63,789 nucleotides of DNA from positions 1-63,789 of the forward strand of contig VGCJ01000004.1 of NCBI GenBank assembly GCA_016870035.1. Direction: 5' to 3'. Source of the DNA: Alphaproteobacteria bacterium. Its GTDB lineage: Bacteria > Pseudomonadota > Alphaproteobacteria > Rhizobiales > Beijerinckiaceae. Under the pieces are notes generated by a model that was given only the letters and a program-made list of their open reading frames with translations, was not told where the DNA came from and ran no database searches. Made by a program: the position numbers and the translations under genes. Below, piece after piece: positions 1 through 8,247 of this stretch. Numbering within the stretch: position 1 is the stretch's first letter; every line of letters starts with the position of its first letter.

Positions 1-513
1 TCCCTTCGCCTGCAATGCGCGGCAATTTGGAGTCATCGACATGATCAAAAGCCGGATCCATTTCTTCATGGGCCTTGGGGAGCGCAACCCATGTCTGAGT
101 TCCAAAAAGGCGCGACGTTGAAGCGCATGTTTCCGCACCTGTTCGCTCGGAGTGAACAATACCACTACCAGACGTCATCACATTCACAGCGCCCGGTTTG
201 ATTTCCTGCACAACGCCAATTGAATCGCGATTTATCAATGATCCATCAATGATCCATCAAAGAGATAAGTTACCGTTGAGAGTCCGATATGCAGATGCGG
301 ACTAATATCAATGCCTTGGCCGAGCAAAAATTCTGCAGGCCCCATCTCATCAAAAAAGATGAAGGGTCCAACCATTTGCTTTCGTACAGAAGGCAGAGCG
401 CGACGCACAGAAAAACCGCCAAGATCGCGCGCACGCGGTACAATCACGCTTTCAATCGCGTCATAGCTCCAAGCGTCGCCGGGCGTCGGAACTTCATGCA
501 TGTCTGATGACAT
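1..513 (-). pseudogene. Pirin family cupin protein, frameshifted by an 11-bp tandem duplication and cut by the window edge
   Basis: Pirins are bicupin iron-binding proteins, some with quercetin 2,3-dioxygenase activity. The start at 513 (MSSDMHEVP) has AGAGGATG just upstream. The N-terminal cupin is clear: [11 protein letters not shown], then [14 protein letters not shown], then [16 protein letters not shown]. Translation then hits TGA at 235-237. In the next frame the protein resumes as NRDSIGVVQEIKPGAVNVMTSG and then GIVHSERTG, and runs to the window edge, so only the frame is lost. The break lies in two exact copies of an 11-base unit at 235-256; removing one copy restores [15 protein letters not shown], the expected pirin sequence. 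The C-terminal cupin lies outside the window. The gene is either recently inactivated or misassembled. Confidence 0.88.
235..260. repeat. 11-bp tandem duplication inside pirin
   Basis: The unit TCAATGATCCA occurs at 235-245 and again at 246-256, followed by TCAA, the start of a third copy. Because 11 is not a multiple of three, the extra copy shifts the pirin reading frame and creates the stop at 235-237. It looks like a slipped-strand duplication. Confidence 0.95.
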
Positions 514-610
514 CTTTGTTCATCCTCTTTTGATGAAGAGAGATGTCGCGCTTTTGCCCGCGCGCTTCAAGATCACGAGATGCAAAAAGCCGCCTGCGTG
601 GATGCCGTCC

Positions 611-859
611 TTACGGATCGAGCGGCGCGGTTCCGGTGGGCTTACCTTGTGAATCGAGTGCGATTTTCTCGATTTTTGCCTCAGCCTTCCTAAGCAAAGC
701 CTCGCATTGCGCCCGCAAAGCATCACCCCGCGCATAAAGCGAAATCGATTCCTCAAGCGGCACATCGCCCTTCTCAAGCCGGCCGACAATGGTCTCAAGC
801 TCGGCAAGAGCCTTTTCAAAGGGAAGAACGGCAATATCGGGGGGAATAGACGGGGCCAC
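611..859 (-). CDS. xseB: Exodeoxyribonuclease VII small subunit
   Basis: XseB is the small subunit of exonuclease VII, which degrades single-stranded DNA with XseA in the cytoplasm. The protein shows the family core [20 protein letters not shown] followed by [19 protein letters not shown] and a charged C-terminal helix. The open frame extends upstream to 922, but the family is usually about 80 residues. I therefore chose the GTG at 857-859 (82 residues), which has CCGGAG about ten bases upstream. It lies behind the Lrp-type gene and ahead of pirin on the same strand, with about 100 bp on the pirin side. xseA is not in the window. Confidence 0.88.
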   Translation of the reverse strand: MAPSIPPDIAVLPFEKALAELETIVGRLEKGDVPLEESISLYARGDALRAQCEALLRKAEAKIEKIALDSQGKPTGTAPLDP

Positions 860-926
860 GCGACTCAATGCTCCGGTTGGACTTACAAAAAGACTATCAG
901 GCAAAGGCTTGCACAAAGGCAAGCGG

Positions 927-1388
927 TCAGATCGGCAAAGCGGTTGTCCGTTTCACGGTTCTGAGCGCCAAAGTTGATTGCACGCGCACGACACCCGGCA
1001 ATCTTGTAACCACCGCGCGATGAATGCGCTCAAAATCTGCCGTATCCGCATAGACCACTCGTAAAAGATAATCGGCGCTTCCGGCGATGAGATAACACTC
1101 AAGAATTTCCGGATGCGCGGCCACCGCAGCTTCAAAGTGATTGAGACTGTCGCGCCCCTGCTGGTCGAGCGTTACCGAAATAAAGGCCGTGCCGGATAGG
1201 CCCAGCGCGTCCTCATCAAGGAGCGTCACCTTTGCGCGCATGAGGCCGCGCTCCTCAAGCAGTGTTACCCGCCGCAAACAGGCCGAAGGCGATAAATTGA
1301 CCCGCTCGGCGAGCTCCGCATTGGTGATACCGGCATGGTCCTGCAAAATCCGGAGAATCGCACGATCGCGCGCATCAATCTCATTCAT
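927..1388 (-). CDS. Lrp/AsnC-family transcriptional regulator, probable regulator of ald
   Basis: A 153-residue feast/famine regulator. Residues 1-60 form the winged helix ([16 protein letters not shown], then [20 protein letters not shown], where the family motif is visible), and residues 65-150 form the RAM ligand-binding domain. The open frame reaches 1625, but ATG at 1386-1388 has GGAGA eight bases upstream and gives the normal family length. It is divergent from alanine dehydrogenase, the usual arrangement of an Lrp-type activator that senses an amino acid and controls ald. The shared upstream region is AT-rich and carries two ATTCGAAT palindromes. Alanine as effector is inferred from the neighbour. 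Confidence 0.9.
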   Translation of the reverse strand: MNEIDARDRAILRILQDHAGITNAELAERVNLSPSACLRRVTLLEERGLMRAKVTLLDEDALGLSGTAFISVTLDQQGRDSLNHFEAAVAAHPEILECYLIAGSADYLLRVVYADTADFERIHRAVVTRLPGVVRVQSTLALRTVKRTTALPI

Positions 1389-1436
1389 TCGAATATTTCT
1401 CCGAAAATCACAAATTATGGAAAATATTATTCGAAT
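1387..1436. promoter_or_regulatory. Candidate Lrp-type operators between the regulator and ald
   Basis: Two copies of the palindrome ATTCGAAT lie at 1387-1394 and 1429-1436, 42 bp apart, or about four helical turns. The flanks extend the symmetry: ATTCGAATATTT on the left and AAATATTATTCGAAT on the right. The stretch between is AT-rich. The left copy overlaps the start codon of the regulator, so binding could also repress it. This is a motif observation only. Confidence 0.5.
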
Positions 1437-1532
1437 TTTGTGCCTCTGGCGAGATCTCTTTCGTATGAACTGCGACGGGCTTCGTGAAACTCTCTCCCCA
1501 ATCGGCCCAAAGGGTCGTTGTGGGCGGGTAAG

Positions 1533-2654
1533 ATGCTGATTGGCGTTCCAAAAGAGATTAAGAACAACGAGTTCCGCGTGGGTCTCGTACCGAATTCCGT
1601 GGCCGAGCTTATTCATGCCGGTCACAAAGTGGTTGTTGAAGCCGGTGCCGGCCTAGGCGCAGGGTGCGCTGACGCTGACTATGTCGCCGCGGGCGCCACG
1701 ATCGAAAAGAATGTCGAAAAGATTTTCGCTAAAGCGGATATGATCGTGAAGGTCAAGGAACCGCAGGCGGTCGAGCGTGCGCGGTTGAGAAAAGGCCAGA
1801 TCCTCTTCACCTATCTTCATCTTGCTCCCGATCCGGCGCAGACCAAAGATCTCATCAAATCCGGTGCGACCTGCATCGCCTATGAAACCGTGACGTCAGC
1901 CACGGGCGGCTTGCCGCTTTTGACGCCGATGTCGGAAGTCGCCGGTCGTTTGGCTCCGCAAATGGGCGCGCATTATTTGGAAAAAGCACAAGGCGGTCTC
2001 GGCATTTTGCTCGGCGGCGTGCCGGGTGTCCCTGCAGCGAATGTTGTTGTGCTTGGCGGTGGCGTTTCCGGAACGCATGCCGCACAAATCGCACTCGGCA
2101 TGGGCGCGAATGTGACGGTGGTTGATCGTTCGGTTGATGTGTTGAAGCGAATTGCCACGCAATTCAACGGCGCTGTCCGTACGGTCTATTCAACGCGTCA
2201 GGCGGTTGAAGAGATGGTGAAGACCGCTGACATGGTGATCGGCTGCGTGTTGATCCCGGGAGCGGCTGCACCAAAACTCATCACCAAGAAAATGCTCAAG
2301 ACGATGAAGCAAGGCTCGGTGATTGTTGATGTGGCGATCGATCAAGGCGGGTGCTGCGAAACGTCGAAAGCCACAACTCATGCCAACCCAACTTATGTCG
2401 TTGATGGTGTGATTCATTATTGCGTCGCGAATATGCCGGGCGCTGTGGCGCGTACATCCACCTTCGCACTTAATAATGGCACGCTGCCTTTCACTTTGGC
2501 ACTGGCCAATAAGGGCTGGAAAAAAGCACTGAGTGATGATCCGCATCTGCGCAATGGTCTCAATGTGCATGAAGGTCATGTGACCTGCGAGCCCGTCGCG
2601 AAAGCACTGAAGCTTCCTTATGTCAGTGCTGAGAGCATCCTAAGCTTGAAATAA
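1533..2654 (+). CDS. ald: Alanine dehydrogenase
   Basis: Catalyses reversible NAD-dependent oxidative deamination of L-alanine to pyruvate and ammonia in the cytoplasm. The protein is 373 residues, the family norm. The N-terminal signature [20 protein letters not shown] contains the pyruvate-binding Arg15, with the catalytic Lys75 in KVKEP and His96 in YLHLAPD. The nucleotide-binding loop GGGVSG is at 175-180, followed by VVDRS with Asp198, which selects NAD. The start at 1533 was preferred over an upstream GTG-type extension because homologues begin MLIGVPKE. It is transcribed divergently from the Lrp-type regulator and is followed by two hairpins with T tracts. Confidence 0.97.
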   Translation: MLIGVPKEIKNNEFRVGLVPNSVAELIHAGHKVVVEAGAGLGAGCADADYVAAGATIEKNVEKIFAKADMIVKVKEPQAVERARLRKGQILFTYLHLAPDPAQTKDLIKSGATCIAYETVTSATGGLPLLTPMSEVAGRLAPQMGAHYLEKAQGGLGILLGGVPGVPAANVVVLGGGVSGTHAAQIALGMGANVTVVDRSVDVLKRIATQFNGAVRTVYSTRQAVEEMVKTADMVIGCVLIPGAAAPKLITKKMLKTMKQGSVIVDVAIDQGGCCETSKATTHANPTYVVDGVIHYCVANMPGAVARTSTFALNNGTLPFTLALANKGWKKALSDDPHLRNGLNVHEGHVTCEPVAKALKLPYVSAESILSLK

Positions 2655-2666
2655 TTCTTCGCATCA

Positions 2667-2696
2667 AAAACGCGCGCTGAAAAATGCGCGCGTTTT
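2667..2696 (+). terminator. Rho-independent terminator after ald
   Basis: AAAACGCGCGC (2667-2677), loop TGAAAAAT, then GCGCGCGTTTT (2686-2696), 12 bp after the ald stop codon. Confidence 0.85.
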
Positions 2697-2723
2697 CATA
2701 GCGTTACCGGATCCTCCCAACCT

Positions 2724-2749
2724 CCCCTCTCGTAAGAGAGGGGTTTTTT
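2724..2749 (+). terminator. Second hairpin and T tract between ald and dihydroorotase
   Basis: CCCCTCTC (2724-2731), loop GTAA, GAGAGGGG (2736-2743) and six T residues. A perfect 8-bp stem, serving as a backup terminator in the convergent region. Confidence 0.8.
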
Positions 2750-2767
2750 ATTCGGCCGCGTGATCTC

Positions 2768-4105
2768 TTATTGTTTCGGCAATGTCTCGTGAAAGCGAAT
2801 AGCTTCACCGCGTGCGGGCGCAGCAAGTTCACCCTCCCACATCACACGATGACCGCGCACCACGGTGCCTACAGGCCATCCCGTCACACTCACACCATCA
2901 TAGGGCGTCCACCCGCATTTTGATTTGATCCATTGATTGCGGATCGTTTCGTGGCGCTTCAAATCAACAATCGTAAAATCGGCGTTATAACCTGACGCGA
3001 TACGACCTTTGCCCGCGATACCAAACAACCGCATCGGGCCCGCACTCGTCATATCGACAAAACGTTCAAGCGAAAGACGACCGGAATTCACGTGATCAAG
3101 CATCATGGGCACAAGCGTCTGCACACCCGTCATACCCGAAGGTGAATTCGGATAGGGTTTTGCTTTTTCTTCAAGCGTATGCGGCGCGTGATCGGAACCA
3201 AGCACATCGGCCGTTCCGTTCGCAATACCGCGCCACAGAGCGGCGCGCACATCTTTACCGCGCACGGGCGGATTCATCTGCACAAGCGTTCCCAAGCGGC
3301 GATAGGCTTCATCTCCGTCAAGAGTGAGATGATGCGGCGTCACTTCACAACTCGCGACATCTTTATGATGGCGCAAATAGTCGATCTCTTCGGCGGTTGA
3401 AATATGAAGCACATGAATGCGCGCGCCGGCTGCTGTTGCAATTCTCACAAGCCGCTCGGTGCAGCGCATCGCGACTTCAGGCGAACGCCATACGGGGTGA
3501 GATGTTGGATCGCCCTCGACACGCAGATTTTTCCGATCACGCAACATCATTTCATCTTCAGAATGAAATGCCGCTCGACGACGCGTATTTTTCAAAATTG
3601 CAACCACGCCTTCATCATCTTCAACAAGCAGCGACCCTGTTGATGATCCCATAAAAACTTTGATTCCGGCTGCACCCGGCAAAGCTTCGAGTTCTCTCAC
3701 ATGCCGCGCATTTTGATGCGTGCCGCCAACCCAGAACGCAAAATCACAATGCATACGATGCGTGCCGCGCTTGACTTTATCAGCAAGCGTTGCCGCATCC
3801 GTTGTTTGCGGATCTGTATTGGGCATCTCAAAAACGGCAGTCACCCCACCCATGACGGCGGCGAGCGATCCTGATTCGAGATCTTCCTTGTGAGTGAGAC
3901 CCGGCTCGCGAAAATGCACCTGCGTATCAATCACGCCGGGTAAAATATGAAGGCCCGTGCAATCAATCACCTCGCCCGCGCGCGCCGGATCAAACAACCC
4001 GATGCCGGCGATTCGTCCCTGTTTGACACCGATATCAGCAGCAATGCGCCCATCCTGATTGACGAGCGTGCCGCCTTTGAACAGGCTATCAAATGTCTCG
4101 GCCAT
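2768..4105 (-). CDS. pyrC: Dihydroorotase-type amidohydrolase
   Basis: Dihydroorotase closes N-carbamoyl-aspartate to dihydroorotate in pyrimidine synthesis. The protein is 445 residues. It shows the cyclic amidohydrolase fold markers: FKGGTLVNQDGRIAADIGV at the N-terminus, IDTQVHFREPG at 59-69, IKVFMGSSTGSL with the lysine that is usually carboxylated, FHSEDE, VLHISTAEE and VLGSDHAPHT with the catalytic Asp. The metal pair normally written HxH is Gln62-Val-His64 here, so the first ligand is replaced. I believe this QVH form recurs in alphaproteobacterial members, but that needs an alignment. The start at 4105 has GGAG nine bases upstream. A related hydantoinase or allantoinase role is less likely. 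Confidence 0.87.
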   Translation of the reverse strand: MAETFDSLFKGGTLVNQDGRIAADIGVKQGRIAGIGLFDPARAGEVIDCTGLHILPGVIDTQVHFREPGLTHKEDLESGSLAAVMGGVTAVFEMPNTDPQTTDAATLADKVKRGTHRMHCDFAFWVGGTHQNARHVRELEALPGAAGIKVFMGSSTGSLLVEDDEGVVAILKNTRRRAAFHSEDEMMLRDRKNLRVEGDPTSHPVWRSPEVAMRCTERLVRIATAAGARIHVLHISTAEEIDYLRHHKDVASCEVTPHHLTLDGDEAYRRLGTLVQMNPPVRGKDVRAALWRGIANGTADVLGSDHAPHTLEEKAKPYPNSPSGMTGVQTLVPMMLDHVNSGRLSLERFVDMTSAGPMRLFGIAGKGRIASGYNADFTIVDLKRHETIRNQWIKSKCGWTPYDGVSVTGWPVGTVVRGHRVMWEGELAAPARGEAIRFHETLPKQ

Positions 4106-4196
4106 GGTATCGCACTCCAATCGTCAAGAACTGCTTGAGATGATGATCGTCCCGTCCTACCTAACGGAGGCGGACGGTTCCGGAAAGTGGGGAAAG

Positions 4197-5051
4197 ATGG
4201 GCTCTTGTGTATTACCTGATCGCGGGGTGCTTGCTGTGAGCGGAGCCGAGGCAGGCGCCTTTCTCGATAATGTGATCACGGTAAATGTGAGCGGTTTACC
4301 TCTTCATGGCGCGCGCTTTGGTGCGCTTTTGACGCCGCAGGGGAAGATTATCGTCGATTTTTTTGTCATCCATAAAGATGATGGATTCTTGATTGATTGT
4401 CCGCATGCACTCGCCGCTGATCTTTTGAAGAAACTCACGCTTTATCGCTTGCGGGCGAAGGTCGCGATTGCCGATGTGAGCAAAACCTATCACATTGTTG
4501 CTCTGTGGAATGAAACCGCACCAGACAAAGGCATTGCCTTTCAAGATCCCCGCTTGCCCGCATTAGGATGGCGCGCGCTTGTGACGCGTGACGATACAAT
4601 TCAAACTGATCAAACAATCTACGACTATGACGCGCATCGCATCATGCTTGGCGTGCCTCAAGGCGGGCGTGATTTTATTTATGGCGATGCCTTTCCGCAT
4701 GAAGCTTTGATGGATTGTCTCAATGGCGTCGATTTTAAAAAAGGCTGCTATGTCGGGCAAGAAGTTGTCTCGCGCATGGAGCATCGCTCAACCGCACGCA
4801 CGCGCTGCGTGCCTGTAATCTTCAAAGATCTTGTTTCACCGCTTGAAGGCACAGAGGCTTTTGCAGGTGAGCGTATGATTGGCGTAATTAGCTCTGTCGC
4901 CTCTGATGGACATGCGATTGCACGTCTCAGGTTTGATCGAGTGGCGGAAGCACAAAATGCGGGTGAAGCCCTTCATGCGGGCGGTCTTGCGTTTCAGGTT
5001 GAAACGCGGGATTTCATGAATTTCATACTCAATGATTTTATCGAAAGTTGA
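4197..5051 (+). CDS. ygfZ: YgfZ/GcvT-family folate-binding protein
   Basis: YgfZ (CAF17/IBA57-like) uses tetrahydrofolate to support assembly or repair of certain iron-sulfur enzymes. The signature KKGCYVGQEVVSRMEHRST with its conserved cysteine is present near residue 180, and the N-terminal GcvT fold is visible (VLAVSGAEAGAFLDNVIT, then GALLTPQGKIIVDFFV). I chose ATG at 4197, which gives 284 residues and follows GGGGAAAG; ATG at 4143 is an alternative. It is divergent from dihydroorotase and begins a run of five closely spaced genes. The link to the glycosylase four bases downstream is common in alphaproteobacteria. Confidence 0.9.
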   Translation: MGSCVLPDRGVLAVSGAEAGAFLDNVITVNVSGLPLHGARFGALLTPQGKIIVDFFVIHKDDGFLIDCPHALAADLLKKLTLYRLRAKVAIADVSKTYHIVALWNETAPDKGIAFQDPRLPALGWRALVTRDDTIQTDQTIYDYDAHRIMLGVPQGGRDFIYGDAFPHEALMDCLNGVDFKKGCYVGQEVVSRMEHRSTARTRCVPVIFKDLVSPLEGTEAFAGERMIGVISSVASDGHAIARLRFDRVAEAQNAGEALHAGGLAFQVETRDFMNFILNDFIES

Positions 5052-5055
5052 TCTA

Positions 5056-5673
5056 ATGGCTGAAAGAGAAACCCGCGTCGTCACTCATGAGGATGGAAAG
5101 AAACGCTGCCCATGGCCCGGCGTCGATCCGCTTTATGTCGATTATCATGACACAGAATGGGGCGTGCCTGAATATGATGATCGCGCTTTGTTTGAAAAAC
5201 TCATTCTCGATGGATTTCAAGCGGGTTTGAGCTGGATCACAATTTTGCGCAAAAGAGAAAATTTCCGCAAAGCCTTTGATGGTTTTGACCCTGAAAAAAT
5301 CGCGCGCTACACGCCCAAAAAAGTAGAAAGGCTTTTAAAGAATGAGGGTATTATCCGGCATCTTGGCAAAATCGAAGGCACGATTGCGAGCACGAAACTC
5401 TATCTTGAAATTCAAGAGCGAGGCAGCTTCTCCGATTATATCTGGAGCTTCACCGATGGTCGCGTGATCAACAAAAAACCCAAACGCATGACCGATATTC
5501 CAACCGAATCTCCTCAATCACAAAAAATGTCTAAAGACTTGAAAGCGCGTGGTTTTAAATTTTGTGGCCCAACAATCATTTATGCCTTCATGCAGGCCAC
5601 TGGACTTGTGAATGATCATCTCGTCGATTGTTTTCGTCACGAGGAAGTGAAAAAATTCGAGCGTAAAAGGTGA
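5056..5673 (+). CDS. tag: DNA-3-methyladenine glycosylase I
   Basis: Excises 3-methyladenine from alkylated DNA. The 205-residue protein shows the Tag hallmarks: RCPWPGVDPLYVDYHDTEWG at the N-terminus, FEKLILDGFQAGLSWITILR, and a C-terminal GLVNDHLVDCFRH. The Cys and His of the first motif and the His and Cys of the last are the zinc ligands of the E. coli enzyme. The start at 5056 gives MAERETR, four bases after the ygfZ stop. Upstream in-frame codons overlap ygfZ and are not needed. Confidence 0.95.
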   Translation: MAERETRVVTHEDGKKRCPWPGVDPLYVDYHDTEWGVPEYDDRALFEKLILDGFQAGLSWITILRKRENFRKAFDGFDPEKIARYTPKKVERLLKNEGIIRHLGKIEGTIASTKLYLEIQERGSFSDYIWSFTDGRVINKKPKRMTDIPTESPQSQKMSKDLKARGFKFCGPTIIYAFMQATGLVNDHLVDCFRHEEVKKFERKR

Positions 5674-5678
5674 TCGAC

Positions 5679-6272
5679 ATGTGTGCTTCATCTCCGCGCG
5701 CTTGGCAATTGATGTTATCGGGTCGAAGACTCGATCTTCTCAATCCATCGACAGAAGATATTGAAGCAGAAGATATCGCACACGGGCTTTCACGCGTCGC
5801 GCGCTGGAACGGGCAAACAAAAGGCCCACATGCGTTCTCGGTCGCACAACATTCGCTGCTCGTTGAAGAGATTTTTTGCACGCTCGCCCCTTCGGCCCCG
5901 CACGAAGATCGGCTTGCTGCGCTTTTGCATGATGCGCCGGAATATGTGGTGGGTGATATGATATCGCCCTTCAAAGCGGTAATCGGCGGCGATTATAGAG
6001 CGGTTGAAACGCGCTTGCTTGCAGCGATCCATAAACGCTTTGATCTACAAACCCCCTCGACGGCCGCTTTAACATTGGCAATTAAAGAGGCTGATCGAAT
6101 TACTGCTTATCTTGAAGCGGTTACATTGGCCAATTTTAAAGAAGAAGACGCGTTGATGATTTTCGGAAAGCCTCCTGTTGATCTCTCGTTTAACAATGAA
6201 TTTTTAACGCCGATATCTTCTGAAAATGCCAAGGGCGCCTTTCTTAATCACCTCGCGACGCTCAAAGGGTAA
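5679..6272 (+). CDS. HD-domain phosphohydrolase (YfbR-like)
   Basis: A cytoplasmic HD-superfamily metal-dependent phosphohydrolase; YfbR relatives hydrolyse deoxynucleoside monophosphates. Motifs: HAFSVAQHSLLVEEI (first His), LLHDAPEYVVGD (the HD pair) and KEADRITAYLEA (distal Asp). AAGG lies eight bases before ATG 5679; a GTG at 5670 that overlaps the tag stop is a possible alternative. About 197 residues, the usual size of a stand-alone HD protein. The substrate cannot be read from sequence. Confidence 0.85.
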   Translation: MCASSPRAWQLMLSGRRLDLLNPSTEDIEAEDIAHGLSRVARWNGQTKGPHAFSVAQHSLLVEEIFCTLAPSAPHEDRLAALLHDAPEYVVGDMISPFKAVIGGDYRAVETRLLAAIHKRFDLQTPSTAALTLAIKEADRITAYLEAVTLANFKEEDALMIFGKPPVDLSFNNEFLTPISSENAKGAFLNHLATLKG

Positions 6273-6274
6273 TC

Positions 6275-6787
6275 ATGCCAAAGCTCTATGTCTGTTCTCT
6301 GTCGCGACTAGAAGAAACAGTTGAACGCACTGGCGCGCGGCATGTTGTTACTTTGCTGAGCGATGCGAATGGTATTATTCGTCCAAATGGAGTGAGTGAA
6401 GACAATCATCTTCGTTTGCTTGCAAGCGATATCGCTGAACCGCTTGATGGCCATACCCTCCCTGGCACAGCGCATGTCGAAAATCTGATCCGCTTCGTCA
6501 AAGGGTGGGATCGGACAACGCCGCTTGTGATTCATTGCTGGGCAGGGATCAGCCGCTCGACGGCGGCGGCTTATATTTCAGCGAGCGTGCTTAATCCTTC
6601 ACTTGATGAAGAGGAATTAGCAACACGTTTGCGGGATGCCGCACCAAGTGCCACGCCCAATCCGCGGATCATCGCGCTCGCAGACAAGCTGCTCAATCGT
6701 GATGGTCGCATGATCAAATCGATTGTCGCGATTGGTCGCGGCGCTGACGCTTTTGAAGGCACACCTTTTGAATTGATTTATGAGTAA
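6275..6787 (+). CDS. Dual-specificity-like tyrosine phosphatase
   Basis: A 170-residue cytoplasmic protein with the cysteine phosphatase P-loop HCWAGISRS at 87-95 (Cys88 nucleophile, Arg94) and an upstream acid segment ending in IAEPLDGH. It starts two bases after the HD gene stop and is probably cotranscribed with it. Such small phosphatases next to HD hydrolases are frequent in Hyphomicrobiales, but the substrate is unknown. A role as a phosphoinositide or nucleotide phosphatase cannot be excluded. Confidence 0.85.
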   Translation: MPKLYVCSLSRLEETVERTGARHVVTLLSDANGIIRPNGVSEDNHLRLLASDIAEPLDGHTLPGTAHVENLIRFVKGWDRTTPLVIHCWAGISRSTAAAYISASVLNPSLDEEELATRLRDAAPSATPNPRIIALADKLLNRDGRMIKSIVAIGRGADAFEGTPFELIYE

Positions 6788-6793
6788 ATCATA

Positions 6794-7774
6794 GTGACGG
6801 ATCGCCTCACAGAAACGCTCATTGAAATTGGCCTCGCTGCGGCAGTCGTTGCTGTTACGCGCGGACAACCGCAGATTCTTGTGGCGCGCTCGGATTCCGA
6901 TGGCGATGGTTTACCTTATGGCAATTTCGATCCGCTCGCGCATCGCACACTTGAAATTGCTTTGCGCGATTTTGTGACGGCGCAAACAGGCCTCTCGCTC
7001 GGCTATGTTGAACAGCTCTATACATTTGCAGATCGCGGTCGTCACACACGGCCGGATGATTGCGCGCCGCATGTGGTCTCGATTGGTTATCTCGCACTGA
7101 CACGCATCGCCGCTCATGGTGATGATGGCGCTGATCCGTCCGCATTTCGCTCATGGTATTCCTATTTTCCGTGGGAAGATTGGCGTGAGGGCCGTCCAGC
7201 GATTTTGGATCGCGAGATTGTGCCGCGGTTATCCGCTTGGGCATCTGATCATAAAGCGGAACGCGCAGACACGCATCAACGCGCTTTGTTGCGTTTTGAA
7301 AGATTGAAACTCGCCTTCGGCATTGATCCTTCACCATGGGATGAAGAAAAAGTTCTTGATCGATACGAGCTTCTTTATGAAGCGGGATTGATCTTTGAAG
7401 CCATTCGTGACGGAAGACCGGGCGATCTTGATGAAACAACAGCTCGTCGTTTCGGTTTGCCGATGCGCCATGATCATCGTCGCATCTTGGCAACAGCGAT
7501 GGGACGCTTGCGGGCAAAACTTAAATATCGCCCCGTTGTGTTTGAATTGATGGCGTCGGATTTCACTTTGACAGCGCTTCAACAAACGCTTGAATCCATT
7601 TCCGGCCACCATGTTCACAAGCAAAATTTCAGACGTCTTGTTGAAACATCTGCGCTTGTTGAACCCACCGGTCAGCAAACAACCACACGCGGAAGACCGG
7701 CGGCGTTGTTTCGTTTTCGCAGAGATGTTTTACAAGAACGTCCGTCGCCCGGTTTGCGTGTTGGTGTGAAATAG
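6794..7774 (+). CDS. Nudix-like domain fused to an NrtR/NadQ-type winged helix, probable NAD-metabolism regulator
   Basis: 326 residues. The N-terminal half has a Nudix fold (AAVVAVTRGQPQILVAR, then LPYGNFDPLAHRTLEIALRD), but the Nudix box has lost its catalytic glutamates: the place of REXXEEXGU reads RDFVTAQTGL. The C-terminal half has the NrtR-family winged helix (FTLTALQQTLESISG, then HKQNFRRLVETSALV, then TRGRPAALFRF). This layout matches COG4111, which I recall as the alphaproteobacterial regulator NadQ of NAD biosynthesis genes. No nad genes are in the window. It starts with GTG at 6794. Role inferred from family. Confidence 0.78.
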   Translation: MTDRLTETLIEIGLAAAVVAVTRGQPQILVARSDSDGDGLPYGNFDPLAHRTLEIALRDFVTAQTGLSLGYVEQLYTFADRGRHTRPDDCAPHVVSIGYLALTRIAAHGDDGADPSAFRSWYSYFPWEDWREGRPAILDREIVPRLSAWASDHKAERADTHQRALLRFERLKLAFGIDPSPWDEEKVLDRYELLYEAGLIFEAIRDGRPGDLDETTARRFGLPMRHDHRRILATAMGRLRAKLKYRPVVFELMASDFTLTALQQTLESISGHHVHKQNFRRLVETSALVEPTGQQTTTRGRPAALFRFRRDVLQERPSPGLRVGVK

Positions 7775-7800
7775 AAGCTTGCGAATTCGTCTTGTAAAAA

Positions 7801-8235
7801 TCAGCGCCGCATAATCGCGAGTGCTTTATCAAGAATCACATTCAACCCTTTGGTCGTAGCGATCCCGCCAAGCGCATGAGGATCAGCCCACATCACATGC
7901 GGTGCCTCAGGCCCTATTGTCGCTTCACCCGCAACCCATTCGCCGACAAATGCATTCACGACAAAATGGCGTTTTACTTTTTTCTCATCATCATGTTCGA
8001 TATATTCGACATGATCGACAAAGCCGATGATGCGCGCTTCAACGCCCATTTCTTCCATCAATTCACGCAAAGCCGCCTCGCGCAACGTTTCACCGGTTTC
8101 AACAAGACCTCCGGGCAAGGAATAAACCGGATTGGCCGCCGTTTCTTTGCGCGCGGCAAGCAACACTTTACCGTCGCGAAAGACCGCAATCGAAGCAGCG
8201 ATGATGGGGCGTGCAGGATAGAGACGATCACTCAT
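7801..8235 (-). CDS. Nudix hydrolase
   Basis: A 144-residue cytoplasmic pyrophosphohydrolase with a complete Nudix box at about 42-64: GGLVETGETLREAALRELME followed by EMGV. All catalytic glutamates are present, in contrast to the regulator next door. The N-terminus RPIIAASIAVFRDGKVLLAAR is typical of ADP-ribose or NDP-sugar hydrolases, but the substrate is not determinable. It is the last gene of a minus-strand group with the SDR gene 12 bp upstream and converges with the regulator. Confidence 0.93.
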   Translation of the reverse strand: MSDRLYPARPIIAASIAVFRDGKVLLAARKETAANPVYSLPGGLVETGETLREAALRELMEEMGVEARIIGFVDHVEYIEHDDEKKVKRHFVVNAFVGEWVAGEATIGPEAPHVMWADPHALGGIATTKGLNVILDKALAIMRR

Positions 8236-8247
8236 AGAAGATGAGAC

